A stretch of 64,000 nucleotides of DNA, taken from NCBI RefSeq assembly GCF_016917755.1, contig NZ_CP070326.1, positions 3,906,001 to 3,970,000 on the forward strand. Direction: 5' to 3'. Below are positions 25,429-33,724 of this stretch, one piece after another (the first letter of the stretch is position 1; each line of letters starts with the position of its first letter). The translations under genes and the position numbers were made by a program. Below the pieces are notes generated by a model that was given only the letters and a program-made list of their open reading frames with translations, searched no databases and was not told where the DNA came from. This DNA is from Streptomyces noursei (GTDB taxonomy: Bacteria > Actinomycetota > Actinomycetes > Streptomycetales > Streptomycetaceae).

Positions 25429-26463
25429 ATGAAGATCGGCCTCATCGGCACCGGGCGCATCGGTGCGTTCCATGCCGCGACCCTGCTGAAGGTCCCCGGT
25501 GTCACCGGGCTGGTGGTCGCCGACGCGGACCCCGCGCGGGCCGCCGCACTCGCCGACAGCCTGGGCGTACGGGCCGCCGACAGCATCGAGGCGATGTACG
25601 CCGCGGACGTGGACGCGGTGGTGATCACCGCCGCGACCAGCGCGCACGCCACACTGATCCACCAGGCCCTGGATGCCGGTGTGCCGGTCTTCTGCGAGAA
25701 GCCGGTGGCGTTGGACGTGCCGGGCACCCGCGCCGTCGTGGAACGCGCCGAAGCCGGCACCGTGCCCGTGCAGATCGGCTTCCAGCGGCGGTTCGACGCC
25801 GGGTACCGCGCCGCCCGTGAGGCGTTGCGCTCCGGCGAGCTGGGCTGGCTGCACACCCTGCGCGCCTGCACCAGCGACCAGTCGCCGCCGCCGGCGGCCT
25901 TCATCCCCACCTCCGGCGGGCTGTTCCGGGACTGCAGCATCCACGACTTCGACATCATGCGCTGGCTGACCGGCCGCGAGGTGGTCTCGGTCTACGCCCA
26001 GGGCGCCAACCGCGGCGCGGACTTCTTCGCCGAGGGCGACGACGTCGACACCTGCGCCGCGCTGCTGCGCTTCGACGACGACACCCTGGCCACGGTCACC
26101 GCGACCCGCTACAACGGCGCGGGCCATGACGTCCGGCTGGAGGTCTGCGGCTCCAAGGGCGCCCGGTTCGTCGGCCTGGACGACCGGGCGCCGCTGCCGT
26201 CCGCGGAGACCAGGCTGTCCTGGCAGCGGGCGGACGCCCCGTACGCCACGTTCATGGAGCGGTTCCACGGCGCGTACGTGACCGAGCTCGCGGTCTTCGT
26301 CGAGGTGGCCGCGGGCCGTGCGCCCAGCCCCTGCACCCCGGCCGAGGCGCTGGAGGCGCTGTACGTCGCGGAGGCGTGCGACCGCTCGCGGCGGACCGGC
26401 CGACCGGTGGCCGTCGCGGACGTCCGGGCCGGGGAGGGCGGCGGGGCGGCGCCCGCGGCGTGA
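25429..26463 (+). CDS. Gfo/Idh/MocA-family dehydrogenase, second inositol-type paralogue
   Basis: 344 residues from ATG 25429 (GAAGGAAAC upstream). It shows the NAD(P)-binding motif IGLIGTGRIGAFHA, VFCEKPVALDV, VQIGFQRRFDAGYRAAR, and catalytic-region CSIHDFDIMRWLTGRE. It resembles inositol 2-dehydrogenases (an inositol isomer such as scyllo-inositol is a plausible substrate) but is clearly distinct from the IolG at 19503, lacking the VNCxFGY and GPxxWDGY segments. A copy of the iol motif upstream supports inositol-linked expression. The next gene starts in its stop codon (GTGA). Confidence 0.85.
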   Translation: MKIGLIGTGRIGAFHAATLLKVPGVTGLVVADADPARAAALADSLGVRAADSIEAMYAADVDAVVITAATSAHATLIHQALDAGVPVFCEKPVALDVPGTRAVVERAEAGTVPVQIGFQRRFDAGYRAAREALRSGELGWLHTLRACTSDQSPPPAAFIPTSGGLFRDCSIHDFDIMRWLTGREVVSVYAQGANRGADFFAEGDDVDTCAALLRFDDDTLATVTATRYNGAGHDVRLEVCGSKGARFVGLDDRAPLPSAETRLSWQRADAPYATFMERFHGAYVTELAVFVEVAAGRAPSPCTPAEALEALYVAEACDRSRRTGRPVAVADVRAGEGGGAAPAA

Positions 26464-27329
26464 CCGGCGCCGGCGTCATAACGCAGCGGCTGGCGGCCGG
26501 CGCCGGGGCGGAGTTGGGCGTGCTGCCGTTCATGGCACTGGTGCTCGCCGCGCTGCTGGTGGGGGTCTCCAAGACCGCCGTCGGTGGCGTGGCGACGCTG
26601 AGCGTGGCCCTCTTCGCGGCCGTGCTCCCGGCCAGGGAGTCCACCGGTGCCCTCCTTCCGCTGCTGCTCGTGGGCGATGTGCTGGCCGTCCGTGCCTATC
26701 GCGGGCACGCCGACCGGGCCGTGCTGCTCCGGCTGCTGCCGTCGGTGGCGGCCGGGTTGGTGCTCGGGGTGGTGTTCGTCGCGCGGACCAGCGATGTGGT
26801 CATGCGGCGCACCATCGGCGTGCTGCTGTTGACGGTCGCCGTGCACCACGGGTGGCGGCGGGCCCGGGCCCGGGTCCGCTCCCGGGCTCGGGCGCGCGAG
26901 CAGGGGCCGGAGCAGGGCAAGGACCGGCAGGACCGGGGGCGGCCGGGCGTCGCCGAGGACACTCCGACGGTCCGTCAACATCGTTTGCGGACGGTGTTCT
27001 TCGGGCTGGTCGCCGGGTTCGCCACCATGGTCGCCAACGCCGGGGGGCCGGCGATGTCGCTGTACCTCCTCTCGTCCGGTTTCGGGGTGCTCGGGTTCCT
27101 GGGCACCGGTGCGTGGTTCTTCCTGATCGTCAATCTCGTCAAGGTGCCGTTCAGCGTGGGACTGGGGTTGATCACGGCGGGCGGGCTCGCGCTGGACGGG
27201 TTGCTGGCGCTCGCCGTGGTCGTCGGTGCGGGTGTCGGGCGAGCGCTGGTGCACCGCATCGACCAGGGCGCCTTCGAGCGGCTGGTGCTCGTCTTCACGG
27301 CCCTGGCCAGCGCCGACCTGCTGCGCTGA
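26460..27329 (+). CDS. TSUP-family (TauE/SafE) membrane exporter
   Basis: 289 residues from GTG 26460, which overlaps the dehydrogenase stop by four bases. It is a TauE/SafE-type permease: N-terminal half MALVLAALLVGVSKTAVGGVATLSVALF with the typical GxSK/G-rich loop, C-terminal half FFGLVAGFATMVANAGGPAMSLYLLSSG with its matching loop, and a central charged region (ARVRSRARAREQGPEQGK). Family members export sulfite, sulfoacetate or other anions. Its tight coupling to a sugar/inositol dehydrogenase is odd and suggests efflux or uptake of a related acid; this is inference. Confidence 0.85.
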   Translation: MTGAGVITQRLAAGAGAELGVLPFMALVLAALLVGVSKTAVGGVATLSVALFAAVLPARESTGALLPLLLVGDVLAVRAYRGHADRAVLLRLLPSVAAGLVLGVVFVARTSDVVMRRTIGVLLLTVAVHHGWRRARARVRSRARAREQGPEQGKDRQDRGRPGVAEDTPTVRQHRLRTVFFGLVAGFATMVANAGGPAMSLYLLSSGFGVLGFLGTGAWFFLIVNLVKVPFSVGLGLITAGGLALDGLLALAVVVGAGVGRALVHRIDQGAFERLVLVFTALASADLLR

Positions 27330-27436
27330 AGAGGACGCGTCATAGGGACGGGGCGATGTGGACGAGCAGCGTGGACGAGCGAGGCGGGCAGGGCGATGAG
27401 GACCGGGCGACGCGGCGGCGGCTCGGTGCGGTGGCG

Positions 27437-28006
27437 TCAGCGCGCCGTGGTTCCGCCCGCCCCCTCCGGCAGCGCCGCCCGCCACTCGTTGGCCCGTATG
27501 ACATGGCCCTTGGGGTACTCGACGTCGCACTCCCCTCTGAGGGTGAAGCCGGCCTTGCGGCACACCGCGTTCGACGCGGCGTTGGCCACGGAGGGGAAGG
27601 CGTGGACGGTGCGGTGCCGGCCTTCGGCGGCGGCCTCCGCGAGGACCTGCCGGACCGCGGCCACGGCGATGCCACGGCCCTGGAACCCGGGGAGCACGCC
27701 CCAACCCGCCTCGTAGACCGCCTCGCCCTGCCACTGCATCTCCCAGAAGCCGACCGTGCCCACGGCCTCGCCCTCCGGAAGGAGCAGGACGCGGTACATC
27801 CGGCCCGGCCCTTCGCCGGCGAGGTAGCGGCGATGGCGCCGGGCGACCTGCTCCTCGGTCTCGGGGCCGCCCAAGTGCCGGGTCATCTCGGGGGCGTTGG
27901 CCCGGCGCAGCAGGTCGAGGCCGGCGTCCGTCCAGGGCTCGATCCGCACCTGCGGTGCGGCCTGCCGTGCGGCGTGCGGTGCTTGGGTCTTCCGTTCCGT
28001 CGTCAT
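27437..28006 (-). CDS. GNAT-family N-acetyltransferase
   Basis: 189 residues from ATG 28006; GTG 28030 is an alternative. It has the RimJ/RimL-type acetyl-CoA site VLPGFQGRGIAVAAVRQVL, preceded by the beta strands GTVGFWEMQW and EAVYEAGWG, and followed by AFPSVANAASNAVCRKAGF, the usual C-terminal GNAT motif. The acceptor amine is not predictable. It converges on the TSUP gene and follows the DedA gene on the same strand by 31 bp, so the two may be co-transcribed. Confidence 0.85.
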   Translation of the reverse strand: MTTERKTQAPHAARQAAPQVRIEPWTDAGLDLLRRANAPEMTRHLGGPETEEQVARRHRRYLAGEGPGRMYRVLLLPEGEAVGTVGFWEMQWQGEAVYEAGWGVLPGFQGRGIAVAAVRQVLAEAAAEGRHRTVHAFPSVANAASNAVCRKAGFTLRGECDVEYPKGHVIRANEWRAALPEGAGGTTAR

Positions 28007-28036
28007 GACCCCAACGCTACGGGCGACCACTGACAG

Positions 28037-28717
28037 TCACACCGACGCGGTGGATGACGCCTGGTCATCGCCCTCTTCCCGACCGACCTCAGAGCCGACC
28101 TCGCGGCCGATTCCGCGGTCGGGGGACGGCGGTTCGCCGGAGGCCCGGCGGCCGGCTCTGGTGTGCAACGCGCGGCGGTGGGCGATCCATTGGACCGCGG
28201 CACCGGCGGCGGCGACGAGGGCGGAGACCGAGAGGCCGATGCCGGCGGCGCAGAGGCGATTCCCGGCGGCGGCGCTGCCGAGGTAGCCGAGGCCGATCGA
28301 GTAGGCCGTCCACAGCGACTCGGCGAGGCCGGCGCCGATCAGGTATTTGCGCAGCGGGTAGCGCAGCACTCCGGAGGCCAGCGCCCCGGCGATCCGCCCA
28401 CTGGGCAGGAACCGTACGGCCACCACGAAGGGCGCCCCGTAACGCCGGATCCGCCGGGAGGTCCATTCGAGTGCCGCCCGGCGGTGCGGGCGGCGCAGCA
28501 TCCAGGCACGGACGGGGCCGCCGAACCGCCGTGCGGCGAGGTACATCAGCACGTCGCCGAGGAAGGCGCTGGCGGCGACGATCGCCAGGACGAGCGGGAG
28601 GGAGGCGCGCCCGTCGGAGGCGAGGACGCCGGCGGAGACCAGCAGGCCGGAGTTGGGGACCAGTGGCGGCAGGGTGGTGAGCGCCAGCAGGCCGTAGAGG
28701 GCGAGTATGCCGTCCAT
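28037..28717 (-). CDS. DedA-family (VTT-domain) membrane protein
   Basis: 226 residues from ATG 28717, preceded by GAGGAGG; the frame runs upstream without a ribosome site. The DedA/SNARE-associated core is present: LTTLPPLVPNSGLLVSAGVL, FLGDVLMYLAARRFGG, and the re-entrant RFLPSGRIAGALASGVLRYPLRKYL with the conserved Arg and Gly. DedA proteins affect membrane lipid translocation (undecaprenyl phosphate or phosphatidylethanolamine). A charged 45-residue tail with repeated GRE/EVG units ends the protein. It is divergent from copZ across the CsoR-type box. Confidence 0.8.
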   Translation of the reverse strand: MDGILALYGLLALTTLPPLVPNSGLLVSAGVLASDGRASLPLVLAIVAASAFLGDVLMYLAARRFGGPVRAWMLRRPHRRAALEWTSRRIRRYGAPFVVAVRFLPSGRIAGALASGVLRYPLRKYLIGAGLAESLWTAYSIGLGYLGSAAAGNRLCAAGIGLSVSALVAAAGAAVQWIAHRRALHTRAGRRASGEPPSPDRGIGREVGSEVGREEGDDQASSTASV

Positions 28718-28818
28718 CCGGCCGCCTCCTCGGATCCGCTCCCCGAGTCCGTATCCAGGCTGACGCGTGACGGAGTGGGCGGCAACGCGTGCGGTTCGGG
28801 ACACCCGGGACTGGATCC

Positions 28819-28835
28819 ATACCCCTAGGGGGTAT
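28819..28835. promoter_or_regulatory. CsoR-type copper operator
   Basis: ATACCCCTAGGGGGTAT is a 17-base near-perfect palindrome with the C-run/G-run layout of CsoR operators (TACCC...GGGTA). It lies 137 bp before copZ and 102 bp before the divergent DedA gene. CsoR releases such sites when it binds Cu(I). Confidence 0.8.
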
Positions 28836-28971
28836 AGAGTGAAGAAGGTCGGAAGGACGACACCGGCCGCCATCGCGCTCCCACGGGCCACTTGGGCACC
28901 ACACTGAGCGCAACGGCCGCATCGCCCATACCCGCGCATGTCGGCACATTCGGCACCACAAGGAGAATCCC

Positions 28972-29259
28972 ATGGCCGAGAACAGCTCCTGCTGCACCCC
29001 TGAAGGCTCCTGCAACACCGGCGGCGGCACCGCCGTCCAGGTCGGCACGGTGACCGCCACCTACAAGGTCACCGGCATGACCTGCGGGCACTGCGAGGGC
29101 GCGGTGTCGTCCGAGATCGGCGAGATCGCCGGGGTGAGCTCGGTGCAGGCGGTCGCGGCGACCGGCCTGGTGACCGTCACCTCGCAGGCCCCGCTGGACG
29201 AGGCCGCGGTACGCGCGGCGGTGGACGAGGCGGGCTACGAGCTGGTGGGTCGGGCCTGA
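28972..29259 (+). CDS. copZ: Copper chaperone with heavy-metal-associated (HMA) domain
   Basis: 95 residues from ATG 28972 with AAGGAGAA upstream. The HMA fold is complete: YKVTGMTCGHCEGAVSSEIG carries the Cu(I)-binding CxxC, followed by GVSSVQAVAATGLVTV and VDEAGYELV. The N-terminal ~25 residues add three more cysteines (SSCCTPEGSC), a possible second copper site common in streptomycete CopZ. It would pass copper to a CopA ATPase; neither copA nor csoR is within the window. A terminator follows, so copZ seems monocistronic here. Confidence 0.92.
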   Translation: MAENSSCCTPEGSCNTGGGTAVQVGTVTATYKVTGMTCGHCEGAVSSEIGEIAGVSSVQAVAATGLVTVTSQAPLDEAAVRAAVDEAGYELVGRA

Positions 29260-29290
29260 TTCCGGCCCGACGGCTTTCGCGATACCTTCA

Positions 29291-29335
29291 CGAGGCGCAG
29301 GACGCGCCCGCTCCGGCGGGACGACCTGCGCCTCG
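29291..29335. terminator. Terminator after copZ
   Basis: CGAGGCGCAGG (29291-29301) pairs with CCTGCGCCTCG (29325-29335), with an inner CCCGC/GCGGG; TTTC follows shortly after. Confidence 0.75.
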
Positions 29336-29962
29336 CGCGTTTCGAGGGGTGCAGCCGCCCCGCTGCGGACACCGACGGTAATCGCCGCAGACCGGATGAT
29401 CAGCGGCGAACGGTCACAACTTCGGGGTGCGGCCACGAAACTTCACATCGCTTTTACAACTGGCACAACACCCATACCTCAGGGCGTCGATCTACAAAAG
29501 GAAGCCCTTGACCGCATTCGCCCCCATATGGCATGAGACTCAGATCACACTCTTCGGAACGTAACCATTGAGGGGGGTCGCGAGTCTAACCGGGCAGTGC
29601 GAGCACCCCGGCGGGGCTTGCACTGCGACAGCCGTGCAAGGTCTTGGGGGACCGCGCCCGGCTCCGCGTTGGCCGGGGCGACGCGCCCGGGGAGCTTTGA
29701 GCGGCCCTCCCGAATGTGCGCGTCCCGGCAGAGCGCGGTGCAACCCGGAACGCCCGGCCGGATCCCGTGGGGGGAATCCGCACCGGGACATGGGAAGCGC
29801 CCCGCACTCTGGACCCGTGGGGGGATCCGGAGGCGGGGCGCTTTCGTCTGCCCGCACGCGCCGCGGCGCAGGTCGCACAGGACCCGGCGATGCGTTTACG
29901 CGATTATCGATCACCAGTGGGCAGCGGTCGGCGCTGATCCGGCCGCTGCGTGGTGGCCGGGG
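29336..29962. other. Long non-coding gap between copZ and citrate synthase, candidate small-RNA locus
   Basis: No frame here looks coding. Structures: a 14-bp hairpin with one G-U pair and one bulged A (29594-29626, arms GCAGTGCGAGC and GCTTGCACTGC); a terminator-like hairpin AAGCGCCCCGC (29795-29805) with GCGGGGCGCTT (29833-29843), nested with CTCTGGA/TCCGGAG and followed by TTTCG; and a near-repeat CCCGTGGGGGGA at about 29764 and 29814. TTGACC at 29508 might be a -35 box. The two genes converge, so 5' regulatory DNA for either is not expected. A transcript from about 29540 to 29846 on the plus strand is plausible. Confidence 0.35.
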
Positions 29963-31252
29963 TCAGCGCTCCTGGACGGGCACGAAGTCGCGCTCGACGA
30001 CGCCGGTGTAGACCTGCCGCGGACGGCCGATGCGGGAACCGGGCTCGGTGATCATCTCGTGCCACTGGGCGATCCAGCCGGGCAGCCGGCCGAGCGCGAA
30101 GAGCACGGTGAACATCTCGGTCGGGAAGCCCATCGCCCGGTAGATCAGGCCGGTGTAGAAGTCGACGTTCGGGTAGAGCTTGCGCTCGACGAAGTAGTCG
30201 TCGGCCAGCGCGTGCTCTTCGAGCTTGAGGGCGATGTCGAGGAGCTCGTCGCTCTTGCCGAGCGCCGAGAGGACGTCGTGCGCCGCCGCCTTGATGATCT
30301 TCGCCCGGGGGTCGAAGTTCTTGTAGACGCGGTGCCCGAAGCCCATGAGCTTCACGCCGTCTTCCTTGTTCTTCACCTTGCGGATGAAGGTGTCGACGTC
30401 GCCGCCGGCGTCCCGGATGCCCTCAAGCATCTCCAGCACCGACTGGTTGGCACCGCCGTGCAGGGGGCCCCAGAGGGCGTTGATGCCGGCCGAGATCGAG
30501 GCGAAGAGGTTCGCCTGCGAGGAGCCGACCAGACGCACGGTGGAGGTCGAACAGTTCTGCTCGTGGTCCGCGTGCAGGATCAGCAGCTTGTCGAGCGCGC
30601 TGACCACGACCGGGTCCAGCTCGTACTCGGCGGCGGGGACCGAGAAGGTCATCCGCAGGAAGTTCTCCACGTACCCGAGGTCGTTGCTCGGGTAGACGAC
30701 CGGGTGGCCGACCATCTTCTTGTAGGCGTAGGCCGCAATGGTCGGGAGCTTGGCCAGCAGGCGGATCGTGGAGATGTGCCGCTGCCGCTCGTCGAACGGG
30801 TTGTGGCTGTCCTGGTAGAACGTCGACAGCGCGCTGACCACGGACGACAGCATGGCCATCGGGTGGGCGTCCCGGGGGAAGCCGTCGTAGAAGCGCTTGA
30901 CGTCCTCGTGGAGCAGGGTGTGGTAGGTGATGTCCTGCTTGAAGGTCGCCAGCTCGTCGACGGTGGGCAGCTCACCGTTGATGAGGAGGTACGCGGTCTC
31001 GACGAACGTGCTGCGCTCCGCGAGCTGCTCGATCGGATAACCGCGGTAACGAAGGATGCCCTTTTCGCCGTCGAGATAAGTGACCGCGGATTTATATGCC
31101 GCGGTGTTGCCGTAACCGGAATCCAGGGTCACCAGACCGGTCTGGGCGCGCAGCTTCGAGATGTCGAAGCCCTTGTCGCCGACCGTGCTGTCGACGACCG
31201 GGTAGCTGTATTCGCCGTCCCCGTAACGCAGTACTACAGAGTTGTCGCTCAC
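29963..31252 (-). CDS. gltA: Citrate synthase
   Basis: 429 residues, the length of type I/hexameric bacterial citrate synthase. GTG 31252 (VSDNSVVLRYGDGEY) is chosen because GAGGGA lies six bases before it; GTG 31264 is an in-frame alternative. It condenses oxaloacetate and acetyl-CoA to start the TCA cycle. Active-site landmarks: LHADHEQNCSTSTVRLVGSS with the catalytic His, GPLHGGANQSVLEML with the second His, and GFGHRVYKNFDPRAKI containing the Arg/His and Asp region. The homologue in S. coelicolor is called citA. Confidence 0.96.
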   Translation of the reverse strand: MSDNSVVLRYGDGEYSYPVVDSTVGDKGFDISKLRAQTGLVTLDSGYGNTAAYKSAVTYLDGEKGILRYRGYPIEQLAERSTFVETAYLLINGELPTVDELATFKQDITYHTLLHEDVKRFYDGFPRDAHPMAMLSSVVSALSTFYQDSHNPFDERQRHISTIRLLAKLPTIAAYAYKKMVGHPVVYPSNDLGYVENFLRMTFSVPAAEYELDPVVVSALDKLLILHADHEQNCSTSTVRLVGSSQANLFASISAGINALWGPLHGGANQSVLEMLEGIRDAGGDVDTFIRKVKNKEDGVKLMGFGHRVYKNFDPRAKIIKAAAHDVLSALGKSDELLDIALKLEEHALADDYFVERKLYPNVDFYTGLIYRAMGFPTEMFTVLFALGRLPGWIAQWHEMITEPGSRIGRPRQVYTGVVERDFVPVQER

Positions 31253-31359
31253 GTCATCCCTCACCGACGTTGTGCCTCTTCTTCGAGGTGCCCTGACTGC
31301 CTATACCTTCCCCCATTTGGACGTTGGATGTGCACTCGGGGTCGGCCATAGGGCCTCAT

Positions 31360-31378
31360 CGCGGCACTCAGTGCCGCG
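31360..31378. terminator. Hairpin between recD2 and citrate synthase genes
   Basis: CGCGGCA (31360-31366) pairs with TGCCGCG (31372-31378) around a CTCAG loop, downstream of recD2 on the minus strand. It has no U-run. Confidence 0.45.
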
Positions 31379-31428
31379 TTGGAGTCCATCCTGCTCCCCT
31401 TCGCCCCGATTGGGAAAGAGGGGCGACC

Positions 31429-33654
31429 TCAGATCGCTCCGGCGAGCCGGTGATCCAACGCGGTATGCCTCCGACCGGCGGATACCGTGCGTACGGCCTG
31501 CCCGAGGGCCCTGCGGGAGCCGACCAGCACCACCAGGCGTTTCGCCCGGGTCACGGCCGTATAGAGCAGGTTGCGCTGGAGCATCATCCAGGCGCTGGTG
31601 GTGATCGGAATCACCACCGCCGGATACTCGCTCCCCTGGGAGCGATGGATCGTCACCGCGTAGGCGTGGGCGAGTTCGTCCAGTTCGTCGAAGTCGTACG
31701 GCACCTCCTCGTCCTCGTCCGTGAGGACCGTCAGCCGCTGCTCGACGGTGTCCAGGGCGGTGACCACCCCCACCGTGCCGTTGAAGACGCCGTTGAGGCC
31801 CTTCTCGTAGTTGTTCCGGATCTGGGTGACCTTGTCGCCGACGCGGAAGACCCGGCCGCCGAAGCGGCGCTCCGGCAGATCCGGGCGGGCCGGGGTCACC
31901 GCCTGCTGGAGCAGGCCGTTGAGCGCCCCCGCGCCGGCCGGGCCGCGGTGCATCGGGGCCAGCACCTGGACGTCCCGGCGCGGGTCGAGGTCGAACTTCG
32001 CCGGGATGCGGCGCGCGACCACGTCCACCGTCAGTCGGGCGGCCTCCTCCGCGTCCTCCTCGGGGAACAGGAAGAAATCCGCAAGACCGCTGGTCAGCGG
32101 GGGGACGCCGGAGTTGATGCGGTGTGCGTTGGTGACCACGCCGGACTGCTGGGCCTGGCGGAAGATCTTGGTCAGCCGGACGGCCGGCACCCGGCCGCCC
32201 CGACCGGGCCCCGACTCGGCCAGCAGATCGCGCAGCACCTCGCCGGCGCCCACCGACGGCAGCTGGTCCACGTCCCCCACCAGCAGCAGATGGGCGCCCG
32301 GCGGCACCGCCTTGACGAGCTTGTTCGCCAACAGCAGGTCGAGCATCGACGCCTCGTCGACCACCACCAGATCGGCGTCCAGCGGGCGGTCCGCGTCGTA
32401 GGCGGCGTCCCCGCCCGGTTTGAGCTCCAGCAGGCGGTGGACGGTGGAGGCGTCCGCCCCGGTCAGCTCCGCCAGCCGCTTGGCCGCCCGGCCCGTGGGC
32501 GCCGCCAGCACCACCGTGGCCTGCTTGGCGCGGGCCAGCTCGACCACCGAGCGGACGGTGAACGACTTGCCGCAGCCCGGGCCGCCCGTGAGCACCGCGA
32601 CCTTGCTGGTCAGCGCCAGCCGGACGGCGGCCTGTTGCTCGGGGGCCAGCTGCGCCCCCGTGCGCCGCGCCAGCCACGCGAGCGCCTTGTCCCAGTCCAC
32701 GTCCTGGAAGGCGGGCATCCGGTCCTCGTCGGTGCGCAGCAACCGGGTCAGCCGCCCGGCCAGGGAGAGCTCGGCGCGATGGAACGGCACCAGATAGACC
32801 GCGGTGACCGGAGCGCCGTCCTCCGGGCCGGGGACCTTCTCCCGCACCACGCCCTCCGGGTCCGCGGCCAGTTCGGCCAGGCAGTCGATGACCAGGCCGG
32901 TGTCCACCTGGAGCAACTTCACCGCGTCCGCGATCAGTTGCTCCTCGGGAAGGAAGCAGTGGCCCTGGTCCGTGGACTGCGACAGGGCGTACTGGAGGCC
33001 GGACTTGACCCGGTCCGGGCTGTCGTGCGGGATGCCCACCGACTGGGCGATGCGGTCGGCGGTCAGGAAGCCGATGCCCCAGACGTCGGCGGCCAGGCGG
33101 TAGGGCTGGTTCTTCACCACGGAGATCGACGCGTCGCCGTACTTCTTGTAGATCCGCACGGCGATGGAGGTGGACACGCCGACGCCCTGGAGGAAGACCA
33201 TGACCTCCTTGATGGCCTTCTGCTCCTCCCAGGCGGCACCGATCAGCTTGGTGCGCTTGGGGCCCAACCCGGGCACCTCGATCAGCCGGCCGGGGTCGCT
33301 CTCGATCACGTCGAGGGTGTCGATGCCGAAGTGCTCGGTGATGCGGTCGGCGATCCGGGGGCCGATGCCCTTGATGAGGCCCGAGCCCAGATAGCGGCGG
33401 ATGCCCTGGACGGTGGCGGGCAGCACGGTGGTGTAGTTGTCGACCGTGAACTGCTTGCCGTACTGGGGGTGGGAGCCCCAGCGGCCCTCCATCCGGAGCG
33501 ACTCCCCCGGCTGCGCCCCCAACAGCGCGCCGACGACGGTCAGCAGCTCCCCGGAGCCACGGCCCGTGTCGACCCGCGCGACCGTGTAACCGTTGTCCTC
33601 GTTGGCATAGGTGATCCGCTCAAGGACCCCTTCCACCACGGCTGCGTTGACCAT
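31429..33654 (-). CDS. recD2: RecD2-like ATP-dependent 5'-3' DNA helicase
   Basis: 741 residues from ATG 33654 (MVNAAVVEGVLERITY). It is an SF1B helicase of the RecD2 type found outside RecBCD: N-terminal OB-like region (EGRWGSHPQYGKQFTVDNY), helix-hairpin-helix segments (GIGPRIADRITEHFG, VPGLGPKRTKLIG), Walker A GGPGCGKS near residue 358, motif II VVDEASMLD, GDVDQLPSVGAGEVL, and motif VI HRSQGSEYPAVVIPI then LLYTAVTRAK. RecD2 proteins act in replication-fork and recombinational repair. The gene starts 71 bp from the sugar-isomerase gene and is probably transcribed separately. Confidence 0.93.
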   Translation of the reverse strand: MVNAAVVEGVLERITYANEDNGYTVARVDTGRGSGELLTVVGALLGAQPGESLRMEGRWGSHPQYGKQFTVDNYTTVLPATVQGIRRYLGSGLIKGIGPRIADRITEHFGIDTLDVIESDPGRLIEVPGLGPKRTKLIGAAWEEQKAIKEVMVFLQGVGVSTSIAVRIYKKYGDASISVVKNQPYRLAADVWGIGFLTADRIAQSVGIPHDSPDRVKSGLQYALSQSTDQGHCFLPEEQLIADAVKLLQVDTGLVIDCLAELAADPEGVVREKVPGPEDGAPVTAVYLVPFHRAELSLAGRLTRLLRTDEDRMPAFQDVDWDKALAWLARRTGAQLAPEQQAAVRLALTSKVAVLTGGPGCGKSFTVRSVVELARAKQATVVLAAPTGRAAKRLAELTGADASTVHRLLELKPGGDAAYDADRPLDADLVVVDEASMLDLLLANKLVKAVPPGAHLLLVGDVDQLPSVGAGEVLRDLLAESGPGRGGRVPAVRLTKIFRQAQQSGVVTNAHRINSGVPPLTSGLADFFLFPEEDAEEAARLTVDVVARRIPAKFDLDPRRDVQVLAPMHRGPAGAGALNGLLQQAVTPARPDLPERRFGGRVFRVGDKVTQIRNNYEKGLNGVFNGTVGVVTALDTVEQRLTVLTDEDEEVPYDFDELDELAHAYAVTIHRSQGSEYPAVVIPITTSAWMMLQRNLLYTAVTRAKRLVVLVGSRRALGQAVRTVSAGRRHTALDHRLAGAI

Positions 33655-33724
33655 GCCCCGACGGTACCGCCGAGGGGTGACAGCGCGGCGGGCGCGGCAG
33701 GGGCCGCACGGCGCGCGGCACGGG

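Noticed and set aside
28839..28970. Small peptide gene between the CsoR box and copZ
   Set aside because: No frame there has a ribosome site with a sensible length; it looks like a transcript leader.
29594..29626. 6C-type RNA hairpin
   Set aside because: The loop has only a short C-run and a second C-rich stem-loop is not evident, so the 6C family is not supported.
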